DNA from: Medicago truncatula
Taxonomy: Eukaryota > Streptophyta > Magnoliopsida > Fabales > Fabaceae
NCBI RefSeq assembly: GCF_003473485.1
Contig: NC_053043.1
Coordinates: 11,728,001-11,792,000, forward strand
Direction of reading: 5' to 3'
DNA: 64,000 nt
Below, piece after piece: positions 23,281 through 34,724 of this stretch. The first letter of the stretch is position 1; every line of letters starts with the position of its first letter. A program made the translations under genes and the position numbers. Below the pieces are notes generated by a model. The model had not been told where the DNA came from and searched no databases. It saw only the letters and a program-made list of their open reading frames with translations.

Positions 23281-25806
23281 TTTTATTGTCCTAAAGAGCA
23301 CGCAAATGATACTTCAATATGAAAAAATTTATAATTTTATTGATAAGAATAAAGTAATATCAAATCATCAAATAAATGGAATGATTTTGGTTTAACCTTA
23401 AAAAATTGTGTATCATGTCTCTTTATTTTTTTCTTGTTATGTATTCATGTCTCTTACGTGTAATGAAAGATATTTATATATTATGTTTTAAATGTTTATC
23501 TTAATTATCTTGTCGATTGCAGACCACTCTTAAGTTTAAAAATGCATTTTCTTTTTTTGCATAATTTTTCCTTCATGACCAATTTTTTTTAGACGAAAGG
23601 AAATAGAATAAATGAAAATAAAGTGCGACAGAGACTTGGGGCAGGTCTTCCAAAACGTCGATGAGCTGTTTTGTTTGCCAAATTATATGATTCATCAATA
23701 TAATGACTCAAAACACCTATGAAATTGTCTTGACTATGGTAAAAACGGAATTACATTACTCAAATGAAAACAAATAAAATGTCTCTTAAACTATTAACAA
23801 CTTCTAAAACTCCTCTATAATTACTTCAAATGTCTACTCAACTAACTCAAACATACTAAAAAAAACGTAATATGACCTGACATCGATCACATACTGTAAC
23901 TTTTTGTCATTCAAAGTAATAGAAATCAAAGAGAGGGTGCTTATCTAAACAGAGTGTATGTGTTTGCTTTTCTTATTCTGATCCAACATATGTTCCGATA
24001 AATTGAAGTTGACATGATTATGATAATATGCATTATCTTATGTTAGAGATTATAAGGGTGGAATTATTGTTAATTGTAAGGAGACAAAGGTTATAACTAG
24101 AGTGATCTTTAAAACACTTGCCATGCCAAATATGGGAAATATTTAGGCTCTTTTGATTCAAAATTTTGAGACTGGTACTATAGGTATGTACTATAATCAT
24201 GATTCAAAACCCTCTCGTAATTTTTTCCTCCTTCTCTTTATATATGGTGAGATTTTAAGTCGCATTCAACATGATTCTGATAATTTATAATTCATCTTAA
24301 AGGTAAGTAAAATCTGACCAAGAATTATTCCACTAAATATTTATGTTGGGGTGACGAAGTTAAGGTGTAGAGTCCTAAGGAGGTAAAATATAGTGGTGGT
24401 CTACTGCCCCCGTTTCGTTTCTTGCTTTATATTTTGAGTAGAGGTAAGTGGCGTAAAATTTTTGAAGGTAGAAATTTGGCTAAGTCTGCTTGCTATGATT
24501 TGTGCCATATTACGAGGGTGAAGAAAACATGGTACTTTATAGGTAGAAACCAAGATATCCCCTCTTATGCTAGCAAATGATGTTATGTTTCTTTGATCTC
24601 TATACTCTAATTTTGAGTGTTTAAGGAAGATTTTAGACTATATAAAGGCCAGACCCCTCGATGACTGGGAGCTTTCCTCCTTAGACCATGATACTCAGAT
24701 TTGTGACCGATCCTCATAAGTGTGGCTCATGATATATAAAGATATCATTAAGAATATGGGTTAGGTTATTCCTTTTAGTGAGTATGAGGTGGTGTTGGTG
24801 GGCCACCTTTTTCTTAAGCCTTTAGAAATCCACCCTAGTTCGTGGGTGGTTTATTTTGGGTTTTCATAAGTTATGTTGTTTTTTGAGCGTGCCGCTATTT
24901 CTCCTCCTTTTTTGGGTTTTCATAAGTTATGTCATTTGGTTAACCACGTATAATTTAGAAGAACACGAGAGACAGTTAGGTCCCTATAACACTAATATTT
25001 TGAGACAATTTGGTCCTTCACTAAATTTTAAAATCTCCATATTAACCTTAAAAAAATTTATCTTCATCATTCTTCATGTCGTCTTCCTTATTGAATGATA
25101 AAAATCGCATGGTTTTTTCATTCTTTGGTACTACCCACCATGAAGACTTATCAATAAATTTCCCCTTAGAAAAAACTTATCAATCACTTTCCAAACATGA
25201 TATGAGTGAAATTTCTTCAAGTGTTGGTATTATGAGATATGTTATTGCCCCTCCTTACAAATGTGAGATAAAAGCACATTTGTATGTTATAAGTACAGAC
25301 AAGAATCTCAATAGACATTTTTTTTATTGTTCTTGTCTTAAAGTTACCTTTTTTATTTTTTTTATTTCTATTTATCAGTTATATGACTTTTCTTATGTTG
25401 TTAGGGGCCAAATATTATATCGTAATATGTAACTATTTCTTAAGGAAGTTACTTTATTGAGTAAATAAATGTAGGTCTCATATAAGCTAAACTTAATCAG
25501 TTGAAGAGGAATACGACTACAATAAAAACTCAGTAAAATAAAATACAAGTAAAGTTGGAAGAAATAATTTGAAAACAATGTGTATTAGTTGTTTTTTTAT
25601 GTAATTTTGGCTTTTGTTGTATCATAATATATGTTGAAGTAATGTATCATTAGCTTGTTGAAGTAATGCATCATATTATATAATATTGGAGGATACTAAA
25701 TTTGGAAATAAGTGATTTCATTAGCTTACTGACTTTCTTTCAACAAAAAAAAAAAATTAGCTTATTGACTTGTAAGAGACTAAAATAGACTTTTCTTATT
25801 AGACTA
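23281..25806. other. Intergenic DNA, no supported gene
   Basis: At 24000-24840 the composition is less AT-rich and contains gene-like wording broken by stops in every frame, perhaps a decayed transposon ORF of unknown type. A 21-bp phrase with TTTTGGGTTTTCATAAGTTATG recurs at 24855 and 24909. Frames at 24856-25432 carry no recognised domain. Confidence 0.4.
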
Positions 25807-26219
25807 AGGGTCCGTTTGTTACGAATTAAAATAAAAGTGATTTTGTCATAAAATAATTTAGATATTATTTTGTAGTGATTTTATGAAAAATCAGAATCTA
25901 TTTTATGTCTGCTTAATTACCCTAATAAAAATTACTTTTTTTTACAAAAATAATTTAGTTTGTTTGGACTCTTAAAAGTGATTAATAATAAAAAAAATGA
26001 TTTTTCTTAAAAAAGCTATATCTAATATAACCGTTTACATAATCACTTTTTCGCTTCAAGGACTAATGTGTCTTTTTCTTAAATGACTAAAATATACATT
26101 TTGTTTTCCTCGGAAATTTATCTGAATTCTTTGTTTTTTGTGAGAGTCAAAATGAAAATTCAGTGGGAAATAATTTCATAAAAATCTCATTCCTTATTTC
26201 CGGGTTAAACAAAGCCTAT
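25807..26219. mobile_element. Candidate MITE with GGGTCCGTTTG-type ends
   Basis: The left end reads AAGGGTCCGTTTGTTACG and the right end, reverse-complemented, AGGCTTTGTTTAACCCGG. These resemble the imperfect inverted ends of common plant hAT-like MITEs. No clear TSD, so boundaries are approximate. Confidence 0.4.
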
Positions 26220-26387
26220 CCTTTACCTCGTTTTAATTAAAGTGACATGCAATTCTCTTACGACTTTAAAGTGATAGAAGCAAACCTAAAGCTTTATCGT
26301 GCATGAGTAGAGTATAGTCAAAAGAAAGTGACTTCAACTAAATTAGTATTTGAAGGAATAACCATGTGAAAATATGCTGTTTTTAGC

Positions 26388-26396
26388 CACGTGTAT
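26388..26396 (+). promoter_or_regulatory. G-box (CACGTG) upstream of gene 3
   Basis: GCCACGTGTATAGC lies about 40 bp upstream of the TATA box, with a second ACGT core (TTCACGTCATG) about 15 bp later. The equivalent positions in gene 1 (GCCAATTGTTGTCATG) and gene 2 (GCCGTCTGTATAGC, TTCATGTCATG) lack both cores. ACGT cores bind bZIP/bHLH factors in plants; use here is inferred. Position accurate to a few bases. Confidence 0.4.
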
Positions 26397-26431
26397 AGCT
26401 TCTTCACGTCATGATAGATTCTCTTCATGCC

Positions 26432-26439
26432 TATAAAAG
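26432..26439 (+). promoter_or_regulatory. TATA box of root-cap gene 3
   Basis: TATAAAAG in ATGCCTATAAAAGGCAATGC, 80 bp before the ATG. Confidence 0.7.
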
Positions 26440-26518
26440 GCAATGCTCTTGGCAAGTTATTCAAACTCATCAAAAAAATAACTATTTCAATCTAAAGAGC
26501 TAGATAATACTTTCAATA

Positions 26519-28582
26519 ATGGCTCAAATAATGGTTCAAGTTTTGGTGTCAATCTTGCTTGTGCTAGTGGCAGTGGAAGCAGCTACTCCTCCTGGAATTG
26601 CTAAAGATCATGAGTATGGCCATGCAAGCTGTAAGATAAAGAAATACAAACATTGCTATAATTTGGTTCATGTATGCCCTAAGTTTTGCCCTAATGATTG
26701 TACTGTGGAGTGTGCCTCTTGCAAACCTATTTGTGTTGGGGGCACAAATAATCCTTCACATGATTATCCTACCCCTTCTACACCTACTCCTTCACATGAT
26801 TACCCTACCCCTTCTACTCCCCATAACCCACCTTCATCATCATCTTCATCATCATCTTCTTCTTCATCCTCTTCTTCCTCATCACCTAATAGCTCTTCTC
26901 CACCACATAACCAACATAATTCATCTTCTACACCATCTTCATCATCTTCCTCTTCCTCTTCATCATCGTCATCTTCTTCTTCCTCCTCTTCATCACCTAA
27001 AAGCCCTTCTACACCGAAAAACCCACCACCCTCATCGTCTACTCCATCTTCTTCATCTAATTCGTCTTCCTCTTCATCCTCATCTTCATCTTCATCTTCA
27101 TCTTCCTCTTCTTCTTCTTCTTCTTCATCATCATCATCATCACCTCAAAGCCCTTCTACACCACACAGCTCACCACCTTCATCCTCTACACCATCTTCTT
27201 CTTCCTCTAATTCATCATCCTCTTCATCTTCTTCTGCTTCTTCTTCCTCTTCCTCTTCCGCTACTTCGTCTTCCTCTTCATCAACTAACAGCCCTTCTAC
27301 ATCACATAACCCACCACCGTCTTCATCATCTACACCTTCATCTTCCTCTTCCTCTTCCTCTTCTTCGTCTTCTTCTTCTTCCTCCTCGTCTTCTTCTTCC
27401 TCGCACAAAACCGCTAGATGTGGGAACAAGAACTACCCAAAATGTTACAATATGGAACATGCCTGTCCTAATGCATGCCGAGGTGGATGTGAGGTTGACT
27501 GCAACACTTGCAAACCAATTTGTAGTAAGTCTTTATATATATTTTTACATCTCAAAATTTGCATTGAAGGGTCTTGCCTTGCGTTAAACTTGGAATCAAT
27601 TACATCAATTTTTGCATGAATACAGTGACTTATTAGACAATAATGATTTATTAATATTTATAACTAGATAAAGTTGAATTCTAGACAAAAACTAGAGACA
27701 AATTTCATGTTTTTTATTTTTTATTTTTTTTATCTCTTAAGTCAAATAGCATATTAAAGTAAATAAACTACTTAATTAATTTTATGTTGAACACAATGAA
27801 TTGCAGAGTGTGACAAACCAGGAGCTGTTTGCCAAGACCCTCGTTTCATTGGTGGCGATGGAATCACTTTTTACTTCCATGGCAAGAAAGACAACAACTT
27901 CTGCCTTGTTTCTGACAAAAACCTACACATCAATGCTCATTTCATAGGTAGAAGAAACGAGAACATGAAAAGAGACTTCACATGGGTCCAATCCATTGTT
28001 ATTCTCTTTGACAATCACCAACTCTTCCTTGGTGCCCAGAAAACAGCCACATGGGATGACTCTGTGGATCGCCTTGCCATCTCCTTTGACGGAGAACCCA
28101 TCACCCTCCACGAATCTGAAGGTGCGAAATGGGAATCATCCGGCGTGTCCTTTGTTAGGGAAACTTCAACAAACAACATTATTGTTGAAGTTGAAGGAAA
28201 TTTTAGGATAACTGCTAAGGTTGTCCCAATAACCGAAGAAGACTCGAGGGTTCATAATTATGGTATCACCAAAGATGATTGTTTTGCTCATCTTGATTTA
28301 GGGTTCAAATTCTTGTCTTTGAGCAATGAAGTAAGTGGTGTGTTGGGCCAAACATATAAATCTAACTATGTGAGTCGTGTGAACATTGGAGCGAAAATGC
28401 CAATAATGGGAGGTGGAAAAGAGTATGAAACAACAAGCTTGTTCTCCCCAGATTGTTCCGTAGCTCGTTTTGTTGGTAATGACGGATTCAACAATGATAT
28501 TGCGATGGTGGAAGATCTTATGCTCCCTAGCATGAGTTGCACAAGTGGTGTTGATGGAGAAGGAGTTGTTTGCAGGAGATAA
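26519..28582 (+). CDS. Root-cap-domain secreted protein with two 8-Cys modules and Ser-rich linker (gene 3, 593 aa)
   Basis: Exons 26519-27524 and 27807-28582; intron and exon lengths match gene 1 almost exactly. It is a recent duplicate of gene 1: signal peptide, module 1 and module 2 are identical at the protein level. Differences are confined mostly to the poly-Ser tract, where in-frame gains and losses cancel so that exon 1 is again 1006 nt, and to a few residues of the body (for example a Pro-to-Ser change in GQTYKSNY and EDLMLPSM near the end). The C-terminal root-cap segment is intact. Secreted, probably to the cell wall or mucilage; molecular role unknown. Confidence 0.9.
26825..27406 (+). 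repeat. Imperfect TCN trinucleotide tract encoding poly-Ser (gene 3)
   Basis: Same architecture as in gene 1 with several codon-unit indels, for instance a shorter run before PKSPSTPKN and a longer run before HKTARCG. Confidence 0.9.
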
Positions 28583-30540
28583 TTTCAAAGTTTAACAAAT
28601 GATGAGAATTTTTCTACATTTATTTATAGCAATAAAGTATTTCCATTCATCAAATAAGCTGGATGATATGGTTGTTTAACAGCCCAGTTGTATACGTGAA
28701 ATAAAACATATTAAACATATTTTTCTTATAATGTCTATCTTACCTAATTATTTAGACTTGATATCTATTTCTCTTTGAATTTAGACGTTCATTTTCATAA
28801 TTAATTTCCACCAATTAGTTCATTTGGTAAAATGTAAAATTAATGATGAATTGATATACAAATTAATACACATATACTTCCAAATGGAAGCCCTTCTATT
28901 TAACCATTTGTTATAAAGAATAAAAGCATATGAAAAAACTTCTGATATCAAGTTAATATCAAATATTCTCAATATTACACTGCTATCATATTCATTGTTA
29001 CAGAATACAGAATGAGTGGCTGTTGACATAAGCAAATGGAAAATTATTGCTCTTAATTAATAAATGAAAAGAGATGCATTTTGTATTGAATCCCATTATT
29101 AAGAAATCCATGGAAAAATTAAGATTGGAAGAAGAAAAAACTGTACCAAATTATGAATCCTTGAGTGATTATTGATTTGTGTATTTCGTAGGAAAAGTTG
29201 AATAGCCAAAATTATGGTATGATATATCTTGATGTCCTTTCTAAATTTAGTTACAAGATTCTAAAAGTTACAACAGAAGAAGGTTAAGCTTTAAGAATTG
29301 CTCTTGAGGTACCTAGTGTTTGCTCACAGGCACCTCAAACCGACCAAACTACCTCAACGACAATGATTACCGTTCTATCCCAAACAACAATTAATTGTCG
29401 TTCCAGACCTGCCATACATAGGAACCTATGACAGATCGATACGGATACGGACACCGAATACGACATAGACACTGACACGTCGACGCCACTAATAATTTGA
29501 AAAAATCACATAATTCCTATGTGATTAAGAAAATCATAGCTGATCAGCGTAATTATAAGTGTCGGTGTCGTTTCGGTGTTATCGGACACGACCGAGACAC
29601 GCCTCTGTAATTAATTACCGTTGAACATACTTTGCTTAATTTTAAAGGTTCCTTTCATATCCACCTCCAACACATTGTAAAGGTGCCTTTCATATCCATA
29701 TCCACCGCAAAATATAAATGTTAGAGAGAGCGTAAAAAAGAGTGTCATTAACACTCTAAAGAAAAATTATAGATCCATGATTTTAGCTTTAATTTGTATC
29801 TTCTTTTTCTGTGTTAATAAAACAACTAAGTCAAACATCACAAAAAAAAGTTAACAAATGTTGAGCCAAATTCAAATATTCTCTTCCTTGTTGTTCTTGT
29901 AGCTTTAACAAAAAGGTCATGCTAACTTATGCCCTCAAGGTACATATTAAGGATTTTATAAATAGTAAATATTTATTACAAAGCATTAATTTTCAATCTC
30001 TAAAAAAATAAATTGTCATAATTTTTTAAATAAAATTTCTATTTTAGGTTCTTAACATATGCCCTAAAGCACAAATTAACATTTCTCGTAACAAAATTTT
30101 ACTCAGGAGAAATATATAAAGAATAGAATTGTGTGGTATCGAATCTGAAAGTATATCGTACTTGAGTCACATCTAAGTCAACTAATAAGTAACATACAAT
30201 ATCTCCCTCAAAACAATAAAAAAGTAAGATACAATATCAAATAGAAAATATATACTTTTGTTTAGGGAAGGAAAAAATCTATTTACTCATTTGTAGTTTG
30301 TATAATCTCAAATATTTTTCACTCTCACATACAAATCCATATACAAAAATTTAAACTTGAAAATTTAATAACCAAATACATTAATTAACATGGCAAACCA
30401 CTTAACACTAAGTTCAAAACAATAGATAGTAAAATACCATCCAAAATATGGAAGACCAACAAATGATGAAACATACAAACAAAAAAGATATCAAATACAC
30501 ACCCCAAATGATTAAACAAACTGAGCAAAGTGTAAAACAA
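28583..30540. other. Intergenic DNA, no gene seen
   Basis: At 29425-29600 there is a GC-richer segment with GATACGGATACGGACACCG and, in inverted form, GTCGGTGTCGTTTCGGTG, the kind of GTGTCGG-rich end seen in common plant repeats; it may be a small inverted-repeat element. Otherwise AT-rich with no supported features. Confidence 0.45.
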
Positions 30541-30574
30541 GAGTAAGCAGTGTAATTAATTTTCCGTCATGATT

Positions 30575-31347
30575 CTAAAACTTAGACTGCAAATAGTTGA
30601 TGGCATTCTTCTCCAGCTGAAAAGCCTTAATAAGCACTTCACTAGCTATTTCAGGTGTAGCACCAAACACTGCATTGCCAATAGTGATAGCTCCCGGATT
30701 CTGGCTACTAAGAGCAGCGATTGCAATAACATTGTCATGTCCGATATTTCTTTGATAGTGAATGAGCCCTATAGGAAACACAAACACATCTCCCTTATGT
30801 AGAACTTTACTAAAGTGGCGGTTTTCTGGATTTGAAGTGATGAATCCAACTTCTAACGTGCCTTCGAGAACAGTGAATATTTCAGTAGCGCGAGGATGTG
30901 AGTGAGGAGGGTTAACACCCCATGGTGCTATATCGACACGAGCCATTGAGATCCCTAGTGTGTTCAATCCAGGTAGCTGAGCTGCAAAGACTGGAGTTAC
31001 TTTTGACCCAGCAGCATTAGTAGTGTTGCCTGCTATGTGAAGGCCACTAAAGAAGAAGTCATTTGCCTCAACAAGTTTAGGATCCTTGCATAATGAATTC
31101 CCTAACAATTCCATAATTGATCAAATGCACAAAAGTGTTAGAATCTTGAAATTTGAGAAGAACAAAATGTGAATTAGTTCATTGTTGTTAACTAGTAAAA
31201 AGATACTCATATATTTGTACTTGTAAATTATATACCTTGGCCTATTGGATTTGTCACGCAAAAATCTTGGAGAGTAGTAGCATCAGCTGCAAAGACAGCT
31301 AGAAGTGAAAGAGCTAAAAGAGGCAGCATGAGTGAGAGATTAGCCAT
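30575..31347 (-). CDS. Germin-like protein, intact two-exon gene (212 aa)
   Basis: Exon 1 is 31236-31347 and exon 2 30575-31101 on the minus strand, with a GT-AG intron of 134 bp; the split codon gives IGQ-G-NSLC. Exon 1 supplies a signal peptide (about residues 1-21) and Cys30 (LQDFC), which pairs with Cys42 in the germin fold. The cupin carries both germin boxes: box 1 [10 protein letters not shown] with ligands His104, His106, Glu111, and box 2 [16 protein letters not shown] with His152. An N-glycosylation site lies at Asn63 (NTT). Length is typical. GLPs are apoplastic Mn-binding hexamers; some have superoxide dismutase or oxalate oxidase activity, which cannot be told from sequence here. 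Two truncated relatives lie downstream in the window. Confidence 0.9.
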
Positions 31348-31462
31348 TTGATAAGAACTTTAAAACTCGAAATTTGAAAGCTCTACTAGAGTTTTAAGAA
31401 AGGAATTAATTTGTACTATGAAATGTGGTATAGGTGGATGGATATTGGTTTGTATTAAGGCA

Positions 31463-31470
31463 TATTTATA
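31463..31470 (-). promoter_or_regulatory. TATA box of the germin-like gene
   Basis: The minus strand reads GCATATAAATATGCC, 116 bp upstream of the ATG. Confidence 0.6.
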
Positions 31471-31479
31471 TGCAATTTT

Positions 31480-31700
31480 TACGTGTTGGATGTGAGTCCA
31501 AAAGCACAAATATGCCGTCCTAAGTGAAAACTGAAATGGTCATCTTTTGAAATGGTCATTCCGCTAGTCCTTCACTAAAGAATCTTAATTGATTAATCTA
31601 GCTAATCATGATCAACATCCAACACTTCCATTTGTCAAGAATATTCTTAAAATATAAGACTAAGAGTAATTTGGACTTGTATTGTATGGCAATGGTATCT
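31480..31700 (-). promoter_or_regulatory. Germin-like gene upstream region, also found as two relic copies
   Basis: Phrases such as TTAGGACGGCATATTTGTG, GATGACCATTTCA, GACTAGC and AATTAAGATT (minus strand) recur in the same order at 48740-48925 and 50966-51578. Confidence 0.6.
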
Positions 31701-32372
31701 ATTTTGCATTGGAGCTAATGTTTGTATCCGAAAGGGATATAATAAAATAGGCACTATTTTGAGTATTTTTTACGAGAAGTATTATTTTTCTTTGATGACA
31801 ATAAAATACTATTTGACGCATGTGGATGTTTCAGTACAAATTAAGATATTTTTGGACTCAATTGCATTAGTTTATTTGTTCGTTTGAAACATTTTATTAA
31901 TGCTACTAGCAATTGACACACATTCCCCAAATTACTTGGTTACAGCAATTTCCTCTACAGGAATAACAGCAATTTCCAATTTTACTCAATACAGGAACTT
32001 CAATTTTTGTTAAGCACTAGCAGACTTCATCTTTACATCCAAGGCTGTCCCCGACAATTCTGAGGTCGGGTTACAGACTTGACAGTTTTCATTTAAAAAG
32101 AATTGGGAAAAAAATTCAACACTATTTATAATGATAGCCAATTAAGTTGTAGTTAAATATATGACAATTGGTTCAAACATGACTTTTACCTATAGATTAG
32201 TAGACATTTACTTATGGATAATGCATAATTGACAGCAAAATTGATGTCTTTCAACTTTTACCTATAGAAAAATGACATTTAGTGACAGATTTTGTCTGTG
32301 GTTACAAGTTTTTTTTTTTTTCAATTTTTGAGGCCCTGTTTGCATCTAAGCTTTACTTTTATTTATTTTTTA

Positions 32373-32700
32373 GGGTTAATAGTGTTCTACCCCTGTAATA
32401 TAAGTCATTTCCGATTTTTTGCCCTGTAAAATATTATTTTGGATTCCGTCCTTGTAATTTGAAGATTTTTTTGTTTTAGACCTTCATGAAAAATTTTGTC
32501 CCCTGTAATTTGAGCAAATTTTGCTTTACCCCCTGTTAATTTGAGCAAATTTCGGTTTGACTCCCTGTCATATCATTGATTTTGTACAGTCAAAATCCAA
32601 AAAACTTCAAATTACAAGGACGGAATCCAAAAGAAAAAAAAATTACAGGAAAGAAAACCAGAAATGACTTATATTACAGGGGAGTAAAGCACTATTAACC
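32373..32700. mobile_element. MULE-type MITE (328 bp) with 10-bp direct repeats
   Basis: Terminal inverted repeats start GGGTTAATAGTG and end CACTATTAACC; inside them CTGTAATATAAGTCATTTC pairs with GAAATGACTTATATTACAG. Flanking direct repeats TTATTTTTTA occur at 32363-32372 and 32701-32710. Confidence 0.85.
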
Positions 32701-32710
32701 TTATTTTTTA

Positions 32711-33823
32711 AATAACATCAATTTTACTCATTGCATGAAAATTTTTATGTGAAAAAAGTATCTATTTAACCAATGTGTAGAAGTGTATTCAACGTATCTT
32801 ACAATAGAAAAGAAGATACAAATTATGAACTTTGCCTTTGTATATTAATGAAGAATGATCAATGTATCTTTCTTTACAAGTGTTAGACATATATAGTTGT
32901 ATAAATTTTTTATAATATTTTTTAAAATATCTAAATTGTATCGTATCCTTGATTTTAAAACTTTATCGTATATGTATCCACGGCAATTATGAGATATATT
33001 TTTGGGTTAATATATATTTTACAATATATGTATAAGATACACAAGAACTTTGCTTTTTACTGGTGGAATTAAACCTTGAGTAATGCAAAAAATTCCTCGA
33101 TGATACATATTACTAGGCGGATTGTGGCAAAACAAATCCCTTGTTAATACAAGCGTCGAGAATATTTTTGTTGGAATTTTCCCTCAGCAATGGAGAGGGG
33201 TGGTTCTGACAAAGCATTGTTGAGGATTATTCAATCGGTAATTATTGGCAGAACAATCTGCAATAACTACTGGCATAATAATCTATCAGTGATGCATCAT
33301 CGATCAGATGTTCCTACTAGATTCATCCCGATATTACTGGTTTGTTTATACGCTATTAATGGTTATGCAGTTCTGCATTATTAATGGAAATTTACGCCAG
33401 TAATGTACTTCACACTTTTCTTTTTTCTTTTTCTGGTGATCCCTTCCTACTTTTTTATTTTAATAAAATAAATAAATTTAATTAAACACAAACAAATTAA
33501 AGAAATAAAATTTTAAAGAAATAAGATACAAATTAATTAAATGACATATCATCGTAATATTCATAGAATGTTTTCGTACAAAATCATAAATATTTAAATA
33601 ACATCCGTACAATCTAGAAAACAAACAGAATAAACAAATTATCATAATATTCGGGCAAATTCCATCCTAATCTCTCGCTCTTATTTCCTCCTCTCATGTA
33701 TTTTTGGGATTTTCTTGTGAAGCATGATCCATATACTTCACGAATGAGAAATGATATCAACACACATTCTATATATGCAAATAAACCTTAGGAAAATGAA
33801 GCTAATAAAAAAAGATATATATA
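32711..33823. other. Intergenic DNA, no gene seen
   Basis: The reading frame at 33190-33384 has no domain or splice context. Nothing else noted. Confidence 0.5.
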
Positions 33824-34128
33824 GGGGTTTGCTAGGATACACCCACTAGTTTTTATTAAGGTGTGTTTTAGCAAAGATATAACTAAAAAGTTGTTAAATA
33901 CACCTTAAGGTGAATATTGCTAAAACACACCTTCTAAAATATAAGTGGGTGTATGTTAGCAACTCCTATAGGCATTTGCTAGGATACACCCACTTATTTT
34001 TTTAGAAGGTGTGTTTTAGCAAGTTATAACTAAAAAGTAGTTAAATACACCTTAAGGTGTAGCTTGCTAAAACACACCCACATAGAAACTAGTGGGTAAA
34101 AACTAGTGGGTGTGTTCTAGCAAATCTC
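33824..34128. mobile_element. Two adjacent palindromic MITE units
   Basis: Unit 1 (about 33824-33970) and unit 2 (about 33971-34128) each begin with TTTGCTAGGATACACCCACT and end with its near inverse (AGTGGGTGTATGTTAGCAA and AGTGGGTGTGTTCTAGCAAA). Each also has an inner palindrome around ACACCTTAAGGTG. The pair lies between AT repeats (ATATATA on both sides). Confidence 0.7.
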
Positions 34129-34724
34129 ATATATATATATATATATGGGATTCACTTTAAGGTGGTGTTTGAACTTCTTGAATTTGTAGGGTTGTTCTTG
34201 GTTTAACAAACTAAAAAGTGACTAATGATGGTAATAGGGGTGAAGGTGATGAATTAGTTAGAATTAGACAATAATTCAATAAAAACGTTATTTAAATGTT
34301 GTTTTTTTTTTATAAAAAAAAATAAAAAATGGAATATATTATCAACGACAGTGGAACCTCTTTAGCACAAGGTGTACTAAAAAGGTCACTTTAAAATACA
34401 ATCAATCAGTTAATACGATATGGATCACTCTAAAAACATAAATTATACCCTTATAATTTGATATACTTCCTATTTTTAATCCTCCAACAGCCCAGACACA
34501 GTGGGGGCGTTAACGTGGGTGAGAATCTAGTCATGTGGTTGTTACTATATGGATTTTTTTATGTCATGGACAAAAAATCTTCCCAAATTTTTTTCTCTCC
34601 TCAAAAATATTTTTTTGTTAACATTAATTGAACGACTGGAATATAAAAAAATACTATTTTTTCCCTTCTAGACATAAAGTCTAGAAAAATTATTTAGATG
34701 TCGAATTTTTTTATGACTTTTTGC

